The notes under the pieces: generated by a model
The model's input: the letters and a program-made list of their open reading frames with translations, nothing else
Told to the model about the DNA's origin: nothing
Database searches by the model: none
Program-made: the position numbers and the translations under genes
Shown: in pieces, positions 7,149-10,970 of the stretch
Numbering within the stretch: the stretch's first letter is position 1
Layout: each line of letters starts with the position of its first letter
Assembly (NCBI GenBank): GCA_937973575.1
Contig: CALJKH010000097.1
Coordinates: forward strand, 1 to 10,970
Source: an uncultured Solirubrobacterales bacterium
GTDB taxonomy: Bacteria > Actinomycetota > Thermoleophilia > Solirubrobacterales > Solirubrobacteraceae
Direction of reading: 5' to 3'
DNA: 10,970 bases

Positions 7149-8144
7149 CTAGCTCCCTGATCCTGCCTTACGAATCTCTTCTACCTCAGCATCGACCATG
7201 ATCTCAGCGAGCTTCGGCGCCAGCGTCTCCGCCTTCCAGCCAAGCTTTTCCTCAATTCTTGAGGCGTCACCGATCAGCGCATCAACCTCAGTGGGGCGCA
7301 GGTAGCGCTCATCAAACCGGACGTGGTCCTCCCAGTTGAGGTCAACGCGAGTAAAGGCCGCCTCCACGAGGTCACGCACCGTGTAGCCAGCCCCGGTTGC
7401 CACGACAAAGTCGTCAGGTTCGTCAGCTTGGAGCATCAGCCACATTGCTTCAACGTATTCAGGCGCATAACCCCAGTCACGCACGGCATCCAAGTTTCCT
7501 AGGTACAGAAAGTCTTGAAGACCAGCCGCAATTCGTGCCGCAGCTTTCGTGACCTTGCGGGTTACGAAGGTCTCGCCGCGCCTCGGGCTCTCATGGTTGA
7601 AAAGGATTCCATTTGTGGCAAATAGACCGTAAGCCTCGCGGTAGTTCTTAGTCATCCAGTACGCATAGACCTTGGCCGCGCCATAGGGAGACCGGGGGTA
7701 GAAGGGGGTGCTTTCGTCTTGAGGAGGTGGGCTGGCACCAAACATCTCGGAGCTGCTCGCTTGGTAGTACCGAGCCTGCACCTTGCTTATGCGGAGAGCT
7801 TCAAGTAGGCGGGTTGCGCCGAGCCCAGTGATTTCGCCAGTAAAGAGAGGTTCGTCGAAGGAAACTCGTACATGGCTCTGTGCTGCAAGGTTGTAGATCT
7901 CGTCTGGCTGAAGCTCCTCCAGAAGGGTGGCCAGCCGCGTGCCGTCTGAGAGATCTCCGTAATGGAGGAAGAGCTTCGCGTCTGAATCATGCGGGTCCTT
8001 ATAGAGGTGATCGATTCGTTGCGTGTTGAAAGAGCTTGCGCGACGGACAATGCCGTGCACCTCGTAGCCCTTACTGAGCAGTAGGTCAGCTAGGTAGGAG
8101 CCGTCTTGGCCGGTGATCCCGGTGATCAGAGCTTTCTTCGTCAT
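7149..8144 (-). CDS. gmd: GDP-mannose 4,6-dehydratase
   Basis: 331 aa, within the usual range for the family. Converts GDP-D-mannose to GDP-4-keto-6-deoxy-D-mannose using bound NADP, the first step to GDP-L-fucose, GDP-rhamnose and related sugars. An extended-SDR fold: TGITGQDGSYLADLLL at residues 8-23 binds the cofactor, and VRRASSFNTQRIDHLY follows, as in characterised Gmd proteins. The active-site segment is QASSSEMFG with S131/S132 and E133, and SPYGAAK gives Y154 and K158. FNHESPRRGETFVTRKVT and the segment RDWGYAPEYVEAMWLML are highly typical of Gmd. ATG 8142-8144 is the first start; TATCGT lies 11 bases upstream as a possible -10. It is divergent from fcl, which supplies the next step, and is followed at 2 bases by the polymerase/ligase gene. 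Confidence 0.96.
   Translation of the reverse strand: MTKKALITGITGQDGSYLADLLLSKGYEVHGIVRRASSFNTQRIDHLYKDPHDSDAKLFLHYGDLSDGTRLATLLEELQPDEIYNLAAQSHVRVSFDEPLFTGEITGLGATRLLEALRISKVQARYYQASSSEMFGASPPPQDESTPFYPRSPYGAAKVYAYWMTKNYREAYGLFATNGILFNHESPRRGETFVTRKVTKAAARIAAGLQDFLYLGNLDAVRDWGYAPEYVEAMWLMLQADEPDDFVVATGAGYTVRDLVEAAFTRVDLNWEDHVRFDERYLRPTEVDALIGDASRIEEKLGWKAETLAPKLAEIMVDAEVEEIRKAGSGS
7153..7158 (-). promoter_or_regulatory. Shine-Dalgarno site for the Wzy/ligase-family gene
   Basis: Minus-strand AGGGAG lies six bases ahead of ATG 7146, inside the last codons of gmd. It supports that ATG as the true start and translation from a gmd-wzy transcript. Confidence 0.6.
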
Positions 8145-8155
8145 CTCAGCTGTCC

Positions 8156-8161
8156 ACGATA
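8156..8161 (-). promoter_or_regulatory. possible -10 element for gmd
   Basis: TATCGT on the minus strand ends 11 bases before ATG 8144. It fits TANNNT and would give a leader of only a few bases. There is no clear -35 and no strong Shine-Dalgarno site. It lies in the 82-base gmd/fcl divergent region. Confidence 0.35.
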
Positions 8162-8213
8162 CGAAAGGGCTGCAGGCATCGCACCGATCGGGCGTTAGCC
8201 GCCACGCTGGTCG

Positions 8214-8219
8214 TAGGGT
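8214..8219 (+). promoter_or_regulatory. -10-like element for fcl, leaderless layout
   Basis: TAGGGT followed by seven bases and then GTG 8227. The spacing places transcription start on the start codon, and no Shine-Dalgarno site is present, so fcl is probably translated from a leaderless mRNA. This also supports GTG 8227 as the start. Confidence 0.5.
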
Positions 8220-8226
8220 TTAGCGG

Positions 8227-9177
8227 GTGAGTGATTTCGCCCTAGGGCCAATCAATAGGGATGCAAAGGTCCACATCGCTGGGCACAGTGGGCTTGTTGG
8301 TTCCGCTTTGGTGAGGCGTTTTGAAGCCGAAGGATTTGGCAATCTAGTGCTGCGGAGTTCGGCGGAACTGGACCTAACAGACCGCGCTGCCACCCAGTCC
8401 TTCATGGAGTCTGAGCGACCCGATGTAGTCATTGACGCTGCCGCGAAGGTGGGCGGAATTCTCGCCAACAACACCTCTCCAGCTGACTTCATCAGCCAGA
8501 ACATTCAGATCCAAGTCAACCTGATGGATGCGGCCGCCGCAGCTGGGGTAACGCGGCTTCTCTTCCTCGGATCTTCTTGCATCTATCCGAAGTTTGCAGA
8601 GCAGCCGATCCGCGAGGACTCGCTTCTGACAGGTCCGCTTGAGCCAACGAACGACGCCTATGCGATCGCAAAAATCGCCGGCATCATGCAGGTTCAGGCA
8701 GTTCGTCGCCAGCACGGTTTGCCTTGGATTTCGGCGATGCCGACAAACCTCTATGGGCCTAACGACAACTTTGATCTAGAGACCAGCCATGTCCTCCCAG
8801 CAATGATCCGCCGCTTCCATGAGGCCAAGGAGGCTGGCGCTGACTCGGTAACTCTTTGGGGAACAGGTTCGCCGCTGCGCGAGTTTCTTCACGTTGACGA
8901 CCTTGCGTCTGCCTGCCTCTTCCTGCTCGAAAACTGGGACTCGGCTGAGACAGTCAACCTTGGTGTCGGTAACGACATTTCGATCCGTGAGTTGGCAGAA
9001 CTGGTCTCGAGCATCACGGGCTATCAGGGACAGCTTCAGTGGGACGCGTCAAAGCCAGACGGCACGCCCCGCAAGCTTCTGGATGTATCTCGGCTTACCG
9101 GCCTCGGGTGGCAGGCAAGCATTGGCCTGCGCGAAGGCATTTCAGCCACTTACGAGTGGTACCTAGCTAACCAATAA
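8227..9177 (+). CDS. fcl: GDP-L-fucose synthase (GDP-4-keto-6-deoxymannose epimerase/reductase)
   Basis: 316 aa. Epimerises GDP-4-keto-6-deoxy-D-mannose at C3 and C5 and reduces it with NADPH to GDP-L-fucose. The cofactor motif is AGHSGLVGSALV (residues 18-29), then SSAELDLTD. Active-site residues keep the exact spacing known for the E. coli enzyme: S116, C118, Y145, K149 and H188 match Ser107, Cys109, Tyr136, Lys140 and His179 (constant offset of 9). FLGSSCIYPKFAEQPI and YAIAKIAGI are diagnostic. The product of Gmd is its substrate, and gmd lies 82 bases away on the opposite strand. The N-terminus is about nine residues longer than in E. coli; the GTG start is chosen because it sits seven bases after TAGGGT. 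No fucosyltransferase of a classical family is seen here. Confidence 0.96.
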   Translation: MSDFALGPINRDAKVHIAGHSGLVGSALVRRFEAEGFGNLVLRSSAELDLTDRAATQSFMESERPDVVIDAAAKVGGILANNTSPADFISQNIQIQVNLMDAAAAAGVTRLLFLGSSCIYPKFAEQPIREDSLLTGPLEPTNDAYAIAKIAGIMQVQAVRRQHGLPWISAMPTNLYGPNDNFDLETSHVLPAMIRRFHEAKEAGADSVTLWGTGSPLREFLHVDDLASACLFLLENWDSAETVNLGVGNDISIRELAELVSSITGYQGQLQWDASKPDGTPRKLLDVSRLTGLGWQASIGLREGISATYEWYLANQ

Positions 9178-9204
9178 AAACGGCCGACTCTTTCGAGCCG
9201 GCCG
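9176..9204 (-). terminator. intrinsic terminator for trxA
   Basis: On the minus strand, arms 9204-9195 and 9190-9181 (CGGCCGGCTC / GAGTCGGCCG) pair with one mismatch around a four-base loop, followed by five Ts (9180-9176) and ATT. It lies 28 bases past the trxA stop. The T tract overlaps the fcl stop codon TAA (9175-9177). On the plus strand the hairpin has no T tract after it, so it is a good terminator only for trxA. Confidence 0.75.
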
Positions 9205-9232
9205 AATCAAGCCTTAGCTGCTGTTCGCCTGG

Positions 9233-9559
9233 TCAGCTTGCGCTGAGTTCAAGCTCACGCTCAAGCACTGCCTTCGGGAAGGCGCCTGTTACCTGCTTGG
9301 TTACCTGGCCGCCCTTGAAGAGAAGGAGCGTGGGGATTGACATCACGTTGTACTGGGCAGCCGTTTGCTGGTTGTCATCAACGTTGACCTTGACGATCTT
9401 GAGGGCTTCGCCCTGCTCGCCTGCGATCTGCTCAAGGACTGGGGCAACCTGCTTGCACGGGCCACACCATGGAGCCCAAAAATCAACCAACACTGGGACG
9501 GCTGAGTCAATCACTTCTGCTTGGAAACTGGAATCGCTTACTTCGTTGATGGCGCCCAT
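9233..9559 (-). CDS. trxA: thioredoxin
   Basis: 108 aa, the standard length. A cytoplasmic dithiol-disulfide reductant, kept reduced by thioredoxin reductase. The active site is WAPWCGPCK with C32 and C35, the buried Asp is D26 and the cis-Pro is P76 in SIPT, all at the same numbers as E. coli thioredoxin 1. There is no signal peptide. ATG 9557-9559 follows a strong Shine-Dalgarno site (GGAAGGA) seven bases upstream and a TATACT -10 further up, and an intrinsic terminator lies past the stop. It therefore appears to be a single-gene transcription unit, though read-through from the otsB pair is possible. It has no evident tie to the polysaccharide genes and probably marks their border. Confidence 0.97.
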   Translation of the reverse strand: MGAINEVSDSSFQAEVIDSAVPVLVDFWAPWCGPCKQVAPVLEQIAGEQGEALKIVKVNVDDNQQTAAQYNVMSIPTLLLFKGGQVTKQVTGAFPKAVLERELELSAS

Positions 9560-9566
9560 TGTTGGA

Positions 9567-9573
9567 TCCTTCC
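9567..9573 (-). promoter_or_regulatory. Shine-Dalgarno site of trxA
   Basis: GGAAGGA on the minus strand, seven bases before ATG 9559. It is among the strongest ribosome binding sites in the window and contrasts with the leaderless layout of fcl and the flippase gene. Confidence 0.75.
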
Positions 9574-9603
9574 GGTTGGGACATTCGCTTGGGGTGGACC
9601 CCC

Positions 9604-9609
9604 AGTATA
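9604..9609 (-). promoter_or_regulatory. -10 element of trxA
   Basis: TATACT on the minus strand, 44 bases ahead of the trxA ATG and within the 63-base gap after the upstream membrane-protein gene. Expected transcription start is near 9597, giving a leader of about 38 bases. No good -35 at 16-18 bases. A GGGGT-GG-ACCCC inverted repeat (9591-9602) covers the predicted start. Confidence 0.55.
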
Positions 9610-9622
9610 GAAGTGGGTCGGC

Positions 9623-10123
9623 TCAACCAGAGCGGAACCACGGAGTGCGCACTAGCTGGATTGGCTTCCACGCTTTCGTCTTGTCGAGCAGGAACCTGAC
9701 CCCGTCACGCTCTTCGATCGCTTGCACCGCTTTTTCCTGGCGCCGCCATGCCAAAGCCCAGATAACCGGAAACCCCGCTGCCATCGCAGGTATCTGGGGC
9801 GCGAAGGTCACGCAGGCGCCAGCGCCCAGGGTGGCTATTACCAATGGCCACAGGCGGTTGAAGAGCATCCGCGCCGGCTGTACCTCGGGAAGCGACGGTG
9901 CTGTCGGTGCATCAGCGAGTAGCCGCGCGATTGCCGGCGAGGCCTCTGATCGTCGCCCAATCACGATTCCGGTGATTCCAGCAACCGTCCACCAGACTGC
10001 CGCGACTGGGATCACGATCCCGTCCCCCGCAGATGCAGCCCCAACCAAGGCCAACGTTGCCAGCAAGGTTGCCGAGCCCGCGCATGCAAGAACAGTTGAT
10101 TTGAGGAAGGTGGTGAACGGCAT
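9623..10123 (-). CDS. small membrane protein of unknown function, coupled to otsB
   Basis: 166 aa; I do not recognise a named family. Two hydrophobic hairpins are visible: residues about 8-32 and 37-57, then 90-108 and 110-126. An Ala/Pro-rich stretch with charged ends (about 58-88) joins them. The C-terminal 40 residues are polar and look conserved in character: RRQEKAVQAIEERDGVRF, then KAWKPIQLVRTPWF. With four helices, both ends and the middle loop would probably face the cytoplasm. The ATG at 10121-10123 overlaps the otsB stop (TGATG) and has AAGGGA seven bases upstream (10131-10136), so translation is coupled to otsB. The stop lies 63 bases before trxA. The N-terminus could pass for a signal peptide, but the following helix argues for membrane insertion. 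Function is unknown; a link to trehalose metabolism is suggested only by position. Confidence 0.75.
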   Translation of the reverse strand: MPFTTFLKSTVLACAGSATLLATLALVGAASAGDGIVIPVAAVWWTVAGITGIVIGRRSEASPAIARLLADAPTAPSLPEVQPARMLFNRLWPLVIATLGAGACVTFAPQIPAMAAGFPVIWALAWRRQEKAVQAIEERDGVRFLLDKTKAWKPIQLVRTPWFRSG

Positions 10124-10932
10124 CAGGCTTTCCCTTCGGCGAGCGCCTCAAGGACTTCAACGACTCCGTCAATTCCGTTCACCATGAAGTCGGCAGCTGC
10201 CACAAGTTCACTGGGTGTCTCAGGGGAGTTCACGCCGATCCTGACGATGTGTTGCAGCTCGCCCGAGGCATCCATTTCAGCCAATGCGTTGAAGGCGTCA
10301 ATGTCGGTCAGGTCATCGCCAATGTAGATCGCTTGTCGCACCGGCCTCCCTTTCAGGAGATTGCGAATTCCGAGGCCCTTGTCGAACGGTGAGGGAGGGC
10401 GAATCTCGAGAACCTTGCGACCCCAGTGGGCAACGAGCCCCGAGTCTTCGACGCGCGTAGCGATCGCTCGAAGAGCCCGTTCGCAGGCAGCCTCGTCCGG
10501 GGTGCCGCGCCAGTGGATTGCTGAGATAGCTCCTTTGTCTTCGCGCCGGACCCCAAGGTTTGAAAGCTCGCGGACGGCTTCGCTGGCAGCATCCTGAACA
10601 GGCTCTGTCCAGTCCGTTAGCGAAGGGTCAATGGTGGCCTCGCTCTCACCCGGGAGCAGAATCTCGCTGCCATGGCCACCTACATATGAGAGGCCACCTG
10701 CTGCAACCACTCGTCGGGCGTCCTCTGCCTGTCGGCCGCTGACGGCTGCGACCACGTTGTACATACGGGTCATCGTGATCATCAGGCTGCGAGTCGGTAC
10801 TGGAACGCTTGCGTCTCGCGCGTCTCTGACTATTGGGGCAAGGGTGCCGTCGACATCGAGCAGGACCGCAGTCGATCCGGGACTGGCCAGTAGCGGCTGT
10901 ATCGCTTCATCAAGTGACTGACTAAGTGGCAC
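10123..10932 (-). CDS. otsB: trehalose-6-phosphate phosphatase
   Basis: 269 aa, normal for the family. Removes phosphate from trehalose-6-phosphate to give trehalose, a compatible solute and, in some Actinobacteria, a precursor of cell-wall glycolipids. A HAD-superfamily enzyme: motif I is LLDVDGTLAPI with nucleophile D26 and acid/base D28, motif II contains AAVSGRQ, and motif IV is YIGDDLTDIDAFNAL with D206 and D207 for Mg. YVGGHGSEI and IHWRGTPDEAACERALRAI belong to the cap region typical of OtsB. The start is GTG 10930-10932, six bases after a CATACT -10-like element, a leaderless layout. It is followed by a coupled membrane-protein gene. The partner otsA is not in the window. Sucrose- or mannosyl-phosphate phosphatases of the same fold are less likely given the motif spacing. 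Confidence 0.92.
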   Translation of the reverse strand: MPLSQSLDEAIQPLLASPGSTAVLLDVDGTLAPIVRDARDASVPVPTRSLMITMTRMYNVVAAVSGRQAEDARRVVAAGGLSYVGGHGSEILLPGESEATIDPSLTDWTEPVQDAASEAVRELSNLGVRREDKGAISAIHWRGTPDEAACERALRAIATRVEDSGLVAHWGRKVLEIRPPSPFDKGLGIRNLLKGRPVRQAIYIGDDLTDIDAFNALAEMDASGELQHIVRIGVNSPETPSELVAAADFMVNGIDGVVEVLEALAEGKA

Positions 10933-10937
10933 ATGCC

Positions 10938-10944
10938 TAGTATG
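10938..10944. promoter_or_regulatory. overlapping divergent -10 elements (otsB and possible + strand gene)
   Basis: On the minus strand CATACT (10944-10939) ends six bases before the otsB GTG at 10932. On the plus strand TAGTAT (10938-10943) ends seven bases before GTG 10951. The two hexamers share five base pairs, so one short segment could drive leaderless transcription both ways. ATGCC direct repeats (10933-10937 and 10942-10946) flank and overlap it. Confidence 0.4.
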
Positions 10945-10950
10945 CCCCCA

Positions 10951-10970
10951 GTGAAAGACCCCGGAATGTC
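10951..10970 (+). CDS. possible start of a divergent gene (partial)
   Basis: GTG 10951 opens a frame (VKDPGM) that stays open to the window edge. It lies seven bases after TAGTAT, the same layout as fcl. ATG 10933 and ATG 10942 in the same frame are other possible starts. Too little sequence to say what it encodes or whether it is real. Confidence 0.2.

Noticed and set aside
6569..7201. 210-codon + strand open frame opposite the Wzy-like gene
   Set aside because: Antisense to a clear membrane-protein gene and to the end of gmd; no motifs, biased Arg/Ser/Thr content. A shadow.
9297..10187. 296-codon open frame on the + strand across trxA and the membrane-protein gene
   Set aside because: It lies antisense to thioredoxin, a certain gene, and to the coupled membrane protein. 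The translation is rich in Ser, Arg and Pro without domains, and there is no promoter or ribosome site. It is a composition shadow.
1..10970. Search for CRISPR arrays, insertion sequences, tRNA or rRNA genes and toxin or defence genes
   Set aside because: No regularly spaced repeats, transposase motifs, terminal repeats, cloverleaf sequences or defence domains were seen; all space is filled by the listed genes.

Overview
The window looks like part of a surface-polysaccharide locus followed by a short housekeeping block. It probably comes from an actinobacterium-type organism. The evidence is moderately high GC (57 to 67 % in three 60-base lines I counted), several genes that start with GTG about 6-7 bases after a -10-like hexamer (the usual layout of leaderless genes in Actinobacteria), and weak or absent Shine-Dalgarno sites at those starts. 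The class is uncertain. The small membrane protein beside otsB faintly recalls Thermoleophilia proteins, but that is memory and not evidence.

Region 1 (1-3671, + strand) is a tight run: the likely tail of an upstream gene, a left-handed beta-helix (LbH) acyltransferase, a two-domain glycosyltransferase (GT4 fused to a WecG/TagA/CpsF GT26 domain), and a second GT4 glycosyltransferase. Region 2 (3686-5161, - strand) is a 14-helix Wzx-type flippase. Region 3 (5247-5831, + strand) is a second, dissimilar LbH acyltransferase. Region 4 (5812-8144, - strand) is gmd (GDP-mannose 4,6-dehydratase), followed 2 bases later by a Wzy/ligase-type membrane protein whose 3' end overlaps the acyltransferase tail-to-tail by 20 bases. 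Region 5 (8227-9177, + strand) is fcl (GDP-L-fucose synthase), divergent from gmd. Region 6 (9233-10932, - strand) holds trxA with its own promoter and terminator, and the translationally coupled pair otsB plus a 4-helix membrane protein of unknown function. The last 20 bases may be the start of a divergent + strand gene.

Together, Gmd and Fcl would turn GDP-mannose into GDP-L-fucose. The GT26 and GT4 enzymes would build a lipid-linked repeat unit, the acyltransferases would decorate it, Wzx would flip it, and the Wzy-like protein would polymerise or ligate it outside. TrxA and OtsB (trehalose-6-phosphate phosphatase) belong to general metabolism and mark the edge of the locus.

No CRISPR array, insertion sequence, tRNA, rRNA or phage gene was seen, and no stretch over 300 bases lacks a gene. 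I found no wholly new system. The most notable items are the GT4-GT26 fusion, the contrast between leaderless first genes and Shine-Dalgarno-led internal genes, the overlapping divergent -10 elements ahead of otsB, and the unknown membrane protein coupled to otsB.
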